Positions 33,296-42,888 of a stretch of DNA of 64,000 nucleotides are shown here, piece after piece (position 1 is the first letter of the stretch; every line of letters starts with the position of its first letter). The DNA comes from Pandoraea norimbergensis (GTDB lineage Bacteria > Pseudomonadota > Gammaproteobacteria > Burkholderiales > Burkholderiaceae): positions 3,100,001 through 3,164,000 of the forward strand of contig NZ_CP013480.3 in the NCBI RefSeq assembly GCF_001465545.3, written 5' to 3'. Under the pieces are notes generated by a model that worked only from the letters and a program-made list of their open reading frames with translations, was not told the origin of the DNA and did no database searches. Both the position numbers and the translations under genes were made by a program.

Positions 33296-34135
33296 TTAGT
33301 CCTGTCGCCGACGCGCCGACAACGCCCCGGCTGTCTGAATCACGAGGTCGGCGAAGCGGCGCTCATCGCGCCCGGCATTCCAGCGCACGCGCGGCACGGC
33401 AATATTGATGGCGCCGATCGCACGGCCGTCGAGATTGACCACCGCCGCCGAGGTCGAAATATCGCCCATGAAGTACTCGTCTTCGGTATGCGCGTAGCCC
33501 TGCTTGCGAATGCGCGCGAGCCGCTCCTTGATCTTGCGCGGCTGCCAGACCGTTGCGGGCGTGAATTCCACCAGATTCGTGCGGGCAAGAATATCGTCGA
33601 TCTCGTCGTCTTCAAGTGTCGCCAACATGGCGAGACCGGGCGCCGTGCAATAGGCAGGCAGTCGCGAACCGACGATCACGTTCGCGTTGAACACGCTGCG
33701 GCTCACGATCCGCAGCACAAACACGATATCGGTGTCGAGACGCACGGTGAGGTTGGTCGCCTCCTCCGTCTCGGCGGCCAGTTGCTGAAGATACGGCGCG
33801 GCCCGGCTCACCAGTTCGTTGGAGACCAGATAGTGATAGGTGAAGTCGAGCAGCTTGGGCGAGAGCTCGTACTTCTTGCTCTGCGGGTCTTTGAGCAGAT
33901 AGCCCAGCGCCGAGAGCGTGAAGGTGAAGCGCTGCGCCGCGCTGATGTCGAAACCGGTGGCCGCGGCGATCTCGGACAGCGAGAGATGACGCTTCGAACC
34001 ATCGAAGGCCGTCAGCACCTTCATCGCCTTCTCGACGGACTGCACGTACAACGTCGATTCGCTCGAAGCCGCCGCCGGTGTGTCGTCGGCGGCCGCCGTT
34101 TTCGCGCGGGTACGGGGAGTTTTATTAGTGGCCAC
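33296..34135 (-). CDS. IclR family transcriptional regulator
   Basis: The 279-residue protein has an Ala/Thr-rich, basic leader of about 28 residues, then the IclR winged helix (VQSVEKAMKVLTAFDGSKRH, LSLSEIAAATGFDISAAQRF) and the effector domain (from about 110; LARIRKQGYAHTEDEYFMGD, AIGAINIAVP). It lies at the end of the ligase-transporter-hydratase gene set, all on the same strand, and probably regulates it. A TTATCTCA half-site in its own upstream region matches the operator before the hydratase. Confidence 0.88.
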   Translation of the reverse strand: MATNKTPRTRAKTAAADDTPAAASSESTLYVQSVEKAMKVLTAFDGSKRHLSLSEIAAATGFDISAAQRFTFTLSALGYLLKDPQSKKYELSPKLLDFTYHYLVSNELVSRAAPYLQQLAAETEEATNLTVRLDTDIVFVLRIVSRSVFNANVIVGSRLPAYCTAPGLAMLATLEDDEIDDILARTNLVEFTPATVWQPRKIKERLARIRKQGYAHTEDEYFMGDISTSAAVVNLDGRAIGAINIAVPRVRWNAGRDERRFADLVIQTAGALSARRRQD

Positions 34136-34283
34136 AATCGTGATGGAATAAGGCAGTCAGGCCCGAATTATCTCATAAAAATAAGAGTCTATTTTATATC
34201 GATAACTCTAAAATCCCCTTCCGAACGCACTATCGACGCAATACGAATGCAATACGAACGCGCAAACACCCCCGCTTGCCCAC
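34136..34283 (-). promoter_or_regulatory. AT-rich region before the IclR gene with operator half-site
   Basis: This 148-base gap is AT-rich against the local background and holds TTATCTCA at 34168-34175, the same half-site as in the palindrome at 41036-41062. It probably contains the regulator's own promoter and allows autoregulation. Confidence 0.45.
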
Positions 34284-35921
34284 TTATTTCACCGCAGCGT
34301 GATCCCATGCCGGTGCCGTGTCGCGCGACAGCAGATGCTTGCGAATGCGTTCCGAAGGTGTGGTCTCGAAGCGCGCGGTTTCGCGATAGTAGCGCGGGCG
34401 TTGATAGCTGGCGAGTTTGTCGCCCGCCCATGCGGCGAGCGTCGTCCAGTCGATCGCCTGACCTTCGCGAAACTGCACGTAGAGCATGACGTCCTGCTCG
34501 CCGATCGCGCTCGCAACGCCGATCGCCGCGCACGCCGCCACCGCCGGATGCCGGGCAAACACGCGCTCGATCTCCCACGCCGACACGTTCTCCCCGCGCA
34601 CACGCATGCTGTCCGTGCGGCGTCCGACGAACACCAGACTGCCGTCCGGGCTGCGGCGCGCGCTGTCGCCCGTGTATAGCTTGCCGTCGCGTAACGCCTT
34701 GGCACTGGCGTCGGGGTTATCAAGATAGCCCGGTAGGAACACCCCTTCGACATCGCTCGACAACACGATCTCACCGAGTTCGCCATCGGGCGCCGGACGC
34801 CCCTCGTCATCGAGCAATTCCAGCGTGAGCCACGGCAGCGCATGACCGATGGAACCCGGCGTATCGGTGTCGTTGAGCGTGGCGAAGCTGGAGCATTCCG
34901 TCATGCCATAGCACTCGCGCAAAGCACACTGCAAACGCTCGCGTGTCGCCTGCCATGCGCTGGCCGCCACCCCCGCCCCCCACGCCACGCGCAGACTGTT
35001 GCTCGCCGGTTGTGCCTCTCGCGGCAGTTGCATCAGGATGTCGAGAATGCCGCCAAGATAGTGCAGATGCGTGGCCTGCGCCGCCTCGCACTGCTGCCAG
35101 AAACGGCTCGCCGAGAAGCGCTCCACGACATGCATTTCCACGTCGGCCAGAAACGGCAGCAGCAACATCTGCGCGCCACCGATATGGCACAGGGGCTCCC
35201 ACAGAAACAACCGGTCGCCGTTGCCGGCATCGGCCACCTGCATCGCGGCCTCGCTGGCGATGCGCATCATACGGTGCGTGAAGAGCACGCCCTTCGGCGC
35301 CCCTGTCGTGCCCGACGTATAGATGATGCACAGCACCGAGGCTGGGGTGACCGGCGCGGCCCGCAGCGTCGCGCCGTCGAATGCCGCCGCTTGGGCCTGC
35401 ACATCGCTCAACCAGCACCGGACGACGCTCGGCCCGTGGTGACCGGGTTGCTGGGCGGCGAGCGCCAGCCCGGCATCGAGCACGTCACCGAACGCCGGCT
35501 CGGCGATCAGCAACGTGGGCTTGGCATGCCCCAGCAGATATTCAAGACCGTCGCCCTTGAGACGCGTATTGACCGGCACCCAGACGAGCCCCGAAAGCAT
35601 CAGCGCGTAGATCAACGCGACCTGTGTGGCGCTATTGCCGAGCATGACGGCAACGCGGTCACCGGTCACGAGACCTTGCGCAGCAAACCACGCCTGCATG
35701 GCCGCCACGCGTTGCGCCATCTGTGCACGGTCGATGGCTTCGCCTTCATAGACGACGACCGGATGCGCCGCCGGTGACGCCCCGCTCCCGCCGGCAAGAC
35801 CCGCCATCAGCAGCGGCACGACATCCAGTTGATCGCCCTCGGCGCGCTGGGGGAAATATCGGGTGTACGGGTGTGACGGCACATTCATCGGAACCACTCG
35901 GGCAGCATTGGACATGGACAT
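34284..35921 (-). CDS. AMP-forming acyl-CoA ligase
   Basis: The 545-residue enzyme activates a carboxylic acid with ATP to its CoA ester. The P-loop-like motif IIYTSGTTGAPKGVLFTHR is clear, as are YGMTECSS, TGDSARRSPDGSLVFVGRRT and the C-terminal PSERIRKHLL with the catalytic lysine. Among family members it looks like CaiC-type or general ATP-dependent acyl-CoA ligases, but the substrate cannot be read. It is 17 bases downstream of the permease gene, so it is likely co-transcribed with the importer. Confidence 0.85.
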   Translation of the reverse strand: MSMSNAARVVPMNVPSHPYTRYFPQRAEGDQLDVVPLLMAGLAGGSGASPAAHPVVVYEGEAIDRAQMAQRVAAMQAWFAAQGLVTGDRVAVMLGNSATQVALIYALMLSGLVWVPVNTRLKGDGLEYLLGHAKPTLLIAEPAFGDVLDAGLALAAQQPGHHGPSVVRCWLSDVQAQAAAFDGATLRAAPVTPASVLCIIYTSGTTGAPKGVLFTHRMMRIASEAAMQVADAGNGDRLFLWEPLCHIGGAQMLLLPFLADVEMHVVERFSASRFWQQCEAAQATHLHYLGGILDILMQLPREAQPASNSLRVAWGAGVAASAWQATRERLQCALRECYGMTECSSFATLNDTDTPGSIGHALPWLTLELLDDEGRPAPDGELGEIVLSSDVEGVFLPGYLDNPDASAKALRDGKLYTGDSARRSPDGSLVFVGRRTDSMRVRGENVSAWEIERVFARHPAVAACAAIGVASAIGEQDVMLYVQFREGQAIDWTTLAAWAGDKLASYQRPRYYRETARFETTPSERIRKHLLSRDTAPAWDHAAVK

Positions 35922-35938
35922 ACGAAAATCCGCAGAAA

Positions 35939-37693
35939 TCAGTAGCTCTTACGTTTGAACATCGAAGACAACCAGACGCAAAACGCCATCAGGAACACCA
36001 GCGAGGTGGCCACGGCAGCGAGCGTCGGCGTGACGGCCAGTTGAATGTCGTCCCACATCTGCTTGGGCAGCGTGGTGTTGATCCCGCCGGACACAAAGAT
36101 CGCAATCGTCAGATCGTCGAACGAGACGATGAAGGCGAACAGGAACGCCGAGCCAAGGCTCGCAGCCAGCAACGGCAGCAACACCGTGCGAACTCGCGTG
36201 AAGGCCGACGCGCCGAGCATCTTGGCGGCATCGTCCAGCCGCCAGTCAAAGCGCTTGAAGCTCGCCGAGAGCGTGACCACCACGTAAGGAATCGCCAGCA
36301 CGGTGTGACCGATTACGAGCCCCGCGTTCGTGCCCGCCAGTTCCCAGCGCGCAAACAGATACAGCAGGCCGACGGCCACCACGATGCGCGGCACGATCAG
36401 CGGCGCGATGAACACGGCGAACAGCGGCTTGCGCCAGCGGCTCGGCAGGCGCACCAGCGCAAGACTCGCGCCGAAGCCGAGCACCAGCGCCAGCGCCGCC
36501 GTGGCGAAGCCCACACCCAGCGAGCGCAGCAGCGCCGATTGCCAGACGCTCGACTCCAAAAACGCAACGAACCACTTCAGCGTGAACAACTCCGGCGGGA
36601 ATGCCACGAACGACTGCTTGGTGAACGCGAGCGGCACCACGAACGCAATCGGCAACACGAGTGCCAGCACGATCACCCACGCATAGGCTTTCAGGCCGAT
36701 ACCACGCCCGGGGCCACCCGAGCGCCCGGCGCTGGGAGTGAGCTTGCCCGCCACACGTCCGACGGCCAGCAGCACCGGCAACAACCGGCCGCCCTGCCCA
36801 CCGGCGCGCTGCGGCGCCTCGCCGGCCAGCGACGACAGGCCGACCACACGGTCGTACACGTAGAACACGACGATGGAACACAGCAGCAAGACGGTCGACA
36901 ACGCCCCGGCAAAGCGCAGATCGAACAACTCCAGCACCGACGAGATGACCAGTTGCGCCACCATCGATTCGCGCGGCGAACCGAGCAGCGCCGGTACGAT
37001 GAAGAAGCCGAGACTCGAAATGAACACCAGCAACCCGGCCGCCGCCGCACCCGGCCCCGACAACGGCAGAAACACCGTGAAGAAGCCCGTCGCGCGGTCC
37101 GCACCGAGCGTCTCGGCAGCCTGCACCAGTTGCATGTTGATGCCGCGCATGATCGGCAGCATGGTCATCACAGCGAGCGGCAGCATCGCGTGGACCATGC
37201 CGATCAGCACGCCCGTGAGCGACGGTGCCAGCGTGCTGGCGTCGTCGATCAGGCCCAGATGCGTCGCGACGATGGTGAGCAGCCCGGTCTTGGAGAGCAA
37301 CAACATCCACGCGTAGGTCTTGACGAGATAGCTCGTCCAGAACGGCAGCACGATCCACAACAGCCACCGTTCGCGGGAACGGCTCGACAGACGCGCAAGC
37401 AGATACGCCACCGGATAGCCGAGCACCACCGAAAGTGCCGCAGTGAGAAACGCGATCCAAAACGTCGAGCCAAGCACCTTCACATAGACGGCCGAATGCG
37501 TCATGCGCGCGAACTGGGCAATCGAGAGCACACCGTCGGCGTCGTACAGACCGCCTTGCAGAATCTCGACGACCGGCACGATGAAGAACACCGCGAGGAA
37601 CAACAGCGCGGGCAAAGCGGGCAACCAGCCTTGCAAGCGCCGCGGCCAGGCAAAGCGGGGCCCCGCCTGGGGCAGGCGTTGAACAAGCCACAT
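35939..37693 (-). CDS. Fused ABC transporter permease (PotB-PotC type)
   Basis: The 584-residue protein contains two complete permease domains in one chain, each with the EAA-type loop (AAETLGADRATGFFTVFLPL; AAKMLGASAFTRVRTVLLPL). Such fusions occur in polyamine/iron-type importers, where the two halves are usually separate. About twelve membrane segments are expected. It works with the ATPase and binding protein encoded directly upstream. Confidence 0.88.
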   Translation of the reverse strand: MWLVQRLPQAGPRFAWPRRLQGWLPALPALLFLAVFFIVPVVEILQGGLYDADGVLSIAQFARMTHSAVYVKVLGSTFWIAFLTAALSVVLGYPVAYLLARLSSRSRERWLLWIVLPFWTSYLVKTYAWMLLLSKTGLLTIVATHLGLIDDASTLAPSLTGVLIGMVHAMLPLAVMTMLPIMRGINMQLVQAAETLGADRATGFFTVFLPLSGPGAAAAGLLVFISSLGFFIVPALLGSPRESMVAQLVISSVLELFDLRFAGALSTVLLLCSIVVFYVYDRVVGLSSLAGEAPQRAGGQGGRLLPVLLAVGRVAGKLTPSAGRSGGPGRGIGLKAYAWVIVLALVLPIAFVVPLAFTKQSFVAFPPELFTLKWFVAFLESSVWQSALLRSLGVGFATAALALVLGFGASLALVRLPSRWRKPLFAVFIAPLIVPRIVVAVGLLYLFARWELAGTNAGLVIGHTVLAIPYVVVTLSASFKRFDWRLDDAAKMLGASAFTRVRTVLLPLLAASLGSAFLFAFIVSFDDLTIAIFVSGGINTTLPKQMWDDIQLAVTPTLAAVATSLVFLMAFCVWLSSMFKRKSY

Positions 37694-37790
37694 GGCAAAA
37701 AACTCCTTAGGCGCAAGCCTGACGGGATATCGAATAGCGCCTTAGCGCAGTGAGAGCGCTCAGCATGATTCGCGCGAAATGCCTGCGCGA

Positions 37791-38864
37791 TCAGCGCGTG
37801 AGCAACGTGGCACGGCTGTCGTCCCACGAAAGACCAACCCGCTCGCCCACGCGCGGCGACAACTCACGCGGACAGCGCACCGTGAAGTCGGCCGCTTCGA
37901 CACCGTCACCCTCTTGCCCCAGCGTCACGATGGCGCGCGTATCGGCGCCGAGGAACACTACTTCGCGAATCGTGCCCGCCAGTGCACCGTCGCCCGGCGG
38001 CGTGAGACGTGCCGCTTCCGGGCGCACCAGCAAGCTGGCCTCGCCTGCGGCAGGCAAATCCGGACTCGGCCCGATCGGCACCAGTGTGTTGCCCATGCGC
38101 AGCGCCACGCGGCCATCCGGCAGGCGCTCGACCACGCCATCGAGCAGATTCGAATGCCCGAGAAAGTCCGCTGCAAAGCGCGTCGCGGGACGGTCGTACA
38201 ACTGCGCCGGCGTGCCGATCTGTTCGATACGCGCCTGATTCATCAGGCAAATACGGTCGGACAGCGTGAGCGCTTCGTCCTGATCGTGGGTCACGTAAAT
38301 GAACGTCGCGCCCAACTCCTGATGCAAGCGGCGAATCTCCAACTGCATGTGCTCGCGCAACTTCTTGTCGAGCGCACCCAGCGGTTCGTCGAGCAGGATG
38401 ATCGACGGACGGAAGGCAAAGCAGCGGGCAAGCGCAATGCGTTGCTGCTGCCCGCCCGAGAGTTCCGAGGGCAGCCGCTGCGCGAAGGCCTGCATCTTGA
38501 CCATGGCCAGCGCGGCGTCCACCGCCGGGCCCAGCTCGGCCTTTGGCAGCTTGCGCATGCGCAAGCCGTAGGCCACGTTCTCCCACACGCTCATGTGCGG
38601 AAACAGCGCGTAGCTCTGGAAGACCATGCCGATGCCGCGTTTGCCGGGGGCGTCACGGGTGGCGTCGCGTCCGTCGATCAGCAACTGCCCCGACGTCGGC
38701 TCGACCAGCCCCGAAATCATCTGCAACAGCGTGGTCTTGCCGGAGCCGGACGGCCCGAGCAGCGTGAGAAATTCTCCTGCCGCGACCCGCAGGTCGGTGG
38801 GCAGCAGCGCGGGCGTCTCGCGATACGTCTTGGCAAGACCGACAGTTTCCAGTTTGGTACTCAT
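37791..38864 (-). CDS. ABC transporter ATP-binding protein (PotA type)
   Basis: The 357-residue ATPase has Walker A GPSGSGKTTL, signature LSGGQQQRIALAR, Walker B ILLDEPLGALD and the H-loop VTHDQDEAL. The C-terminal extension is a TOBE domain as in spermidine/putrescine and iron importers. It energises the permease encoded just downstream. Confidence 0.92.
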   Translation of the reverse strand: MSTKLETVGLAKTYRETPALLPTDLRVAAGEFLTLLGPSGSGKTTLLQMISGLVEPTSGQLLIDGRDATRDAPGKRGIGMVFQSYALFPHMSVWENVAYGLRMRKLPKAELGPAVDAALAMVKMQAFAQRLPSELSGGQQQRIALARCFAFRPSIILLDEPLGALDKKLREHMQLEIRRLHQELGATFIYVTHDQDEALTLSDRICLMNQARIEQIGTPAQLYDRPATRFAADFLGHSNLLDGVVERLPDGRVALRMGNTLVPIGPSPDLPAAGEASLLVRPEAARLTPPGDGALAGTIREVVFLGADTRAIVTLGQEGDGVEAADFTVRCPRELSPRVGERVGLSWDDSRATLLTR

Positions 38865-38954
38865 GTTCGACTCTCATCCTGCAAGGTGCAGCTAACGGCA
38901 GACAACAACGGCGAATGGCCCGCGCCCGACAACGTCCGGCTTCCGACTGATGAC

Positions 38955-40037
38955 TTACGACAGCAACCACGCGTTGAAGCGCTCGGTCGCCTTGGTACGG
39001 TTTTCCGCCCACCATTGCGGGCTTGGCAGACGCATGCCCTTGAGGTTGTCCGGTGCAGTCGGCAACAGCGGCGCGCGATCTTTCGGAATGGCGTCGAAGG
39101 CCTTGAGGTTGGTCGGCCCGTAAGCGAGGTCCTGCGTAATCAACGCCTGACGCTGCGCGTCGCCACAGAAGCGCACGAACTGGCGTGCAAATTCGGCGCG
39201 CGGCGTGCCCTTCGGAATGCCCCACCCTTCGATGGAATACAGCCCCTGATTCCAGACGATCTTCACCGGCGCCTTGTTGTCGATGGCGGCCTGTGCGCGG
39301 CCATTCCACGTCGACATCATGTCCACGTCGCCGCTCTGAATCGCCTGCATGGCTTGTGCACCCGACGTCCACCACAGATTGATGTGCGGTTTGATGCGGT
39401 CGAGCGACTTGAACGCCCGGTCGAGGTCGAGCGGATACAGCTTGTCGATGGGCACGCCGTCGGCCATGAGCGCCTGTTCGATCGTGTCGAGCGGGCTGCG
39501 GCGCAGCGAGCGGCGCCCCGGGAAACGCTTCACGTCCCAGAAATCGGCCCACGTTTGCGGGGTTTCCTTGGTGAACTTGTCGGTGCGGTAGGCCAGCACG
39601 GTCGAGTACACATCCACGCCCAGCCAATCGGGCGTGACCGCCTCGGGCATGATGCCGGGGAAGTCGGCCACCTTCATGCCGATGGGCTCAAGAAAGCCCT
39701 TCGATTCCAGATACGGAATGTCGGCAGAGAGCGTCAGCGTGGTCACGTCCCACACGAAGTTCTTCGTCTGCACCATCGCCGCGAACTGCGCCACCGGCTG
39801 CGAATCGCGCGCGACGCTCACCACCTTGATGCCGGTAGCCTTCTCGAACGGGTCGTAGAACGCGCGGCGGTACGCCGTGGTGTACGGACCGCCCGGGTCG
39901 GAGACGATCAACTGGCGCGCTTGGGCCTGCGCACCGCGCGAAGCGACGAGCGGCAAGGCGCTGGCGAGGGCAACGGTCCCGGCGGCTTGCAGCAGGCGGC
40001 GGCGCGAGGGGTTTTGCGGGTCGTGCGAGAAAGACAT
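38955..40037 (-). CDS. Periplasmic substrate-binding protein (PotD type)
   Basis: The 360-residue protein has a twin-arginine signal (SRRRLLQAAGTVALASALPL, cut near GAQAQA), so it is exported folded. The mature part resembles polyamine-type binding proteins (IVSDPGGPYTTAYRRAFYDP, MSTWNGRAQAAIDN). ATG 40037 follows a GGAG ribosome site; a longer frame to 40160 is not supported. Substrate is unknown; the linked CoA ligase suggests an organic acid or its amine derivative. Confidence 0.88.
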   Translation of the reverse strand: MSFSHDPQNPSRRRLLQAAGTVALASALPLVASRGAQAQARQLIVSDPGGPYTTAYRRAFYDPFEKATGIKVVSVARDSQPVAQFAAMVQTKNFVWDVTTLTLSADIPYLESKGFLEPIGMKVADFPGIMPEAVTPDWLGVDVYSTVLAYRTDKFTKETPQTWADFWDVKRFPGRRSLRRSPLDTIEQALMADGVPIDKLYPLDLDRAFKSLDRIKPHINLWWTSGAQAMQAIQSGDVDMMSTWNGRAQAAIDNKAPVKIVWNQGLYSIEGWGIPKGTPRAEFARQFVRFCGDAQRQALITQDLAYGPTNLKAFDAIPKDRAPLLPTAPDNLKGMRLPSPQWWAENRTKATERFNAWLLS

Positions 40038-40168
40038 GAGTAACTCCGCTAACGTAGGGGCAGGCGCAGCGCGCATGCCGTGTGTGTGGCGTGTGCTGCC
40101 CCGCTTCGCGCGCGACGACCGAGTACGGTTCGTGTGGCGCGGCGGGGCTTGTGATGACAACCGTCCGC

Positions 40169-40969
40169 TCAGACCTTGGCGGCTTGTGCCTTGGCGGCAC
40201 GCTTTTCGAAGAACGCGGCCATCATGCGTGCCGGCTCACCCGACTCGTACGACTCGCGCTGAATGCGCATGCCCGCTTCGATGGCGTCCTGGAAGGTGCC
40301 TTCGGTCATCTCACGGAAACGCTGCTTGTCGAGACGCATGGCCACCGGCGGCTTTTCGGCCAGTTCGGTCGCGATTTCCAGCGCCTTCTCGAACACCTTG
40401 TCTTCCGGCACCAGGTGATGAATCAGCCCCAGTCGATGGCTCTCGTCGGCGTCCATCAGGCGGCCGGTGAGCGTGAGCTCGATAGTGCGCGACAGGCCGA
40501 GCATGTGATTCATGATCCACGGGCCGGTCGTGCTGGCGATGCCCGCATTGATTTCCGGCTGGCCCATACGCACGCCCGGGTGACCGACGCGAATGTCGCC
40601 AAGCAGCGACACCTGAAACGCCGAGCCGGCGGCCGTGCCGTTCAAGGCCATGACCAACGGCTTTTTCAGGCTGCGGATCACGTCGTAGTAATGCTCCCAG
40701 CCCTTGATCCACTCGATGGCCGTGTCGCCGTCGAAGTGCTTCGCTTCGCCCAGATCCTGACCGGCCGAGAACGCACGCCCTGCCCCCGTCATGATCACGG
40801 CCGCCACGTTGTCGTCGGCATTGAAACGCTCGAGCGCCGCGATGATCAACTCACGCATGGCGATGGTCCAGGCGTTGAGCGCCTGCGGACGATTCAACGT
40901 AATCACGGCGACCTTGCCGACCTGCGTGAAAAGAACTTCCTGCTCCGGCTGCTTTGCTGTCTCGCTCAT
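40169..40969 (-). CDS. Enoyl-CoA hydratase/isomerase family protein
   Basis: The 266-residue enzyme has the crotonase fold: VAVITLNRPQALNAW, GAGRAFSAGQDL and NGTAAGSAFQVSLLGDIRVG with the oxyanion-hole segment, and MGQPEINAGI. It would hydrate or isomerise the CoA ester made by the ligase at 34284. It is the first gene of the minus-strand set and is preceded by the AACAGTTAT palindrome. ATG 40969 is the start that gives normal family length. Confidence 0.87.
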   Translation of the reverse strand: MSETAKQPEQEVLFTQVGKVAVITLNRPQALNAWTIAMRELIIAALERFNADDNVAAVIMTGAGRAFSAGQDLGEAKHFDGDTAIEWIKGWEHYYDVIRSLKKPLVMALNGTAAGSAFQVSLLGDIRVGHPGVRMGQPEINAGIASTTGPWIMNHMLGLSRTIELTLTGRLMDADESHRLGLIHHLVPEDKVFEKALEIATELAEKPPVAMRLDKQRFREMTEGTFQDAIEAGMRIQRESYESGEPARMMAAFFEKRAAKAQAAKV

Positions 40970-41035
40970 TTGAACTCCAAGGGCACGAACGTGTGCATTG
41001 AGATGGCGGTCATGCGAACATCGCATTTCTCGCTA

Positions 41036-41062
41036 AACAGTTATCTCACTGCAATAACTGTT
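41036..41062. promoter_or_regulatory. Palindromic operator before the hydratase-transporter-ligase genes
   Basis: AACAGTTAT (41036-41044) and ATAACTGTT (41054-41062) are perfect 9-base inverted arms around nine bases. A further TTATCTGA (41061-41068) and TAGTTATT follow. The region is AT-rich and 67 bases from the hydratase start. The linked IclR regulator is the likely ligand; this is inferred. Confidence 0.6.
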
Positions 41063-41146
41063 ATCTGAAAGCAATATAGTTATTTCAAAAAGATGGCGCA
41101 ACCGGAATCGCCTCGGGGTTTACCTCAGGCGGTTGCACCCAAAAGA

Positions 41147-41178
41147 AAACCGCCACGGGCAAATGCCGGTGGCGGTTT
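41147..41178 (-). terminator. Terminator after atpC
   Basis: AAACCGCCAC and GTGGCGGTTT form a 10-base stem with a further GGC/GCC pairing inside the loop. On the minus strand it is followed by TTCTTTT, so it ends the atpC transcript. On the plus strand TGTTGG follows, so it is weaker that way. Confidence 0.8.
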
Positions 41179-41270
41179 GTTGGGGTGACGGCTATCGCGA
41201 TGCGTGCAAGGTGCACGAGGCACGCGATAGCGTCGAGGCGGCTAGCCGATCGGCCTGCCGCCGAGGGGGG

Positions 41271-41696
41271 TTACTTCGATTGCTTCTGTTTGCGCATGCG
41301 TTTGATCGCATCGAGCTGCGCGACGGCTTCTGCCAACTCGGCGCGGGCCTTCGCGTAATCGATGTCACCCGATTGCGTTTCGATGAGCGCACGGGCTTCC
41401 TCGCGGGCACGTTCGGCACGTGCCTCATCGAGACTCTCGGCACGCATTGCCGTGTCGGCCAGAATCGTCACGCGATCAGGTTGAATCTCGACGAAACCGC
41501 CCGCGATGTAGAGATAGGTGTCTACCCCGTCCTCGGCTTCTATGCGCACGGTGCCGGGGCGCACCGGCGTGAGCAGCGGCGTATGCCCCGGCAGTACGCC
41601 CAGCTCGCCCATCTTGCCGGGCACCGCCACAAACCGCGCTTCGCCCGAATAGATCTCACGCTCGGTACTGACGACATCTACCTTGAGTAATGCCAT
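41271..41696 (-). CDS. atpC: F1F0 ATP synthase epsilon subunit, isolated copy
   Basis: The 141-residue protein is a full-length epsilon subunit: [59 protein letters not shown] and a C-terminal helical hairpin. It fits the central stalk and inhibits ATP hydrolysis. Unusually there is no atpD or any other atp gene beside it; neighbours are an enoyl-CoA hydratase and an Ldh-type dehydrogenase. It is either a second copy or a gene moved out of the operon. ATG 41696 fits the family start (MALLKVDVV). Confidence 0.88.
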   Translation of the reverse strand: MALLKVDVVSTEREIYSGEARFVAVPGKMGELGVLPGHTPLLTPVRPGTVRIEAEDGVDTYLYIAGGFVEIQPDRVTILADTAMRAESLDEARAERAREEARALIETQSGDIDYAKARAELAEAVAQLDAIKRMRKQKQSK

Positions 41697-41801
41697 GCGT
41701 TTCACTTCTCCCTGCGATGCCGGGCACATCGCCTTTTTCGTTTGTTACGTACTCAACACCGATCACGCCACAACATGCGCGGCCCGGTCACGCATCGGCG
41801 C

Positions 41802-42854
41802 TTATAACGTGCGCGGCGGTACCACGTTCAGTTCGGCGGCCATCTTCATCAACGACGCCCAGATCGGCGGCGTCAGGTCGATGTGATCGTGGTGCTTCTT
41901 GCGATTCTCCGCCTCGTACTCGCCCGGATACTGCACCCGATCGAAGCCGGGTTGCGGCGGGCAAGACGTCAGATAGTCGATGAACGCCTCGACCTCATGC
42001 GAGCGCCACGTGGCAGCGAAGTCGACCTGCGGGTTGAGCACGATGGCAAACATGTTGTTCGTGGCCACACCCGCACGCGGGTGTTCCGGCTGAATCGTAC
42101 CGCCGCCCGAGAGCACACCCGCGAGCAACTCCGTCACGATACCGAGCGCATATCCCTTGTGTCCCCCGAACGGCAACAACGCGCCGAACGGTTCGGTGAA
42201 GAGCGCATTCGGATCGGTACTCGGGTTGCCGTTGCCGTCAATCAGCGAGCCCGGCGGCGCCTGCTTGCCTTCGGCGGCTAGCACGCGCGCCTTGTTAATG
42301 GCGATGGCACTGGTGGCCATATCCACCACGAGCGGCGGGCGGTTGTTCGGCAGCGGCCCGGCGAAGCACAGCGGGTTGGTGGTCAGGCGCGGCTCGCTGC
42401 CGCCGAACGGCGCCACCATCGGCTGACGATTCGTCACATTGGTGAACGCCATAAACACCAGGCCTTGCAACGCCACCATCTCGCCGTACTGACCCATGCG
42501 GCCCAGATGGTGACTGTTGCGCAGCGTCAGAATGCACACGCCCTTGTCGAACGCGCGGGCAATCGCATGTTCGACCACGAACTTGCCCACGTGCTGCCCG
42601 AAGCCGCGATTGCCTTCATACAGCAGCAGGTTGCCGTGGTCGGTCATGACGCTCGGACGGCCGGTCGGATTGACCTGACCGTCTTCGAGCACCTTGCGAT
42701 AGGTCGGCAGAATCGAGAGCCCGTGGCTCGCATAACCCACACGGTCGGACTCGACCAGATGTTGCGCAACGTCGTACGCGATATCGTCCGGCACACCCTG
42801 CGCGAGAAGCAGTTGCTTGCCGAAGTCGATGGCGTCTTTGACTGGAATTCGCAT
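41802..42854 (-). CDS. Malate/L-lactate dehydrogenase family oxidoreductase
   Basis: The 350-residue NAD(P)-dependent enzyme belongs to the Ldh_2 family: HLVESDRVGYASHGLSILPT, RNSHHLGRMGQYGEMVALQG and PFGGHKGYALGIVTELLAGV. Substrates in this family include malate, sulfolactate and ureidoglycolate. It is 34 bases downstream of a SLC13 anion transporter gene, so the pair probably imports and oxidises a 2-hydroxyacid. A strong AAAGGAG site fixes ATG 42854. Confidence 0.87.
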   Translation of the reverse strand: MRIPVKDAIDFGKQLLLAQGVPDDIAYDVAQHLVESDRVGYASHGLSILPTYRKVLEDGQVNPTGRPSVMTDHGNLLLYEGNRGFGQHVGKFVVEHAIARAFDKGVCILTLRNSHHLGRMGQYGEMVALQGLVFMAFTNVTNRQPMVAPFGGSEPRLTTNPLCFAGPLPNNRPPLVVDMATSAIAINKARVLAAEGKQAPPGSLIDGNGNPSTDPNALFTEPFGALLPFGGHKGYALGIVTELLAGVLSGGGTIQPEHPRAGVATNNMFAIVLNPQVDFAATWRSHEVEAFIDYLTSCPPQPGFDRVQYPGEYEAENRKKHHDHIDLTPPIWASLMKMAAELNVVPPRTL

Positions 42855-42888
42855 GTTGACTCCTTTTGACCTCTTGCAATGATTCGCT

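Noticed and set aside
35723..40043. Long plus-strand frames (676 and 754 aa) opposite the ABC transporter genes
   Set aside because: They are His/Arg/Gln-rich antisense shadows of GC-rich genes with clear ABC motifs on the minus strand.
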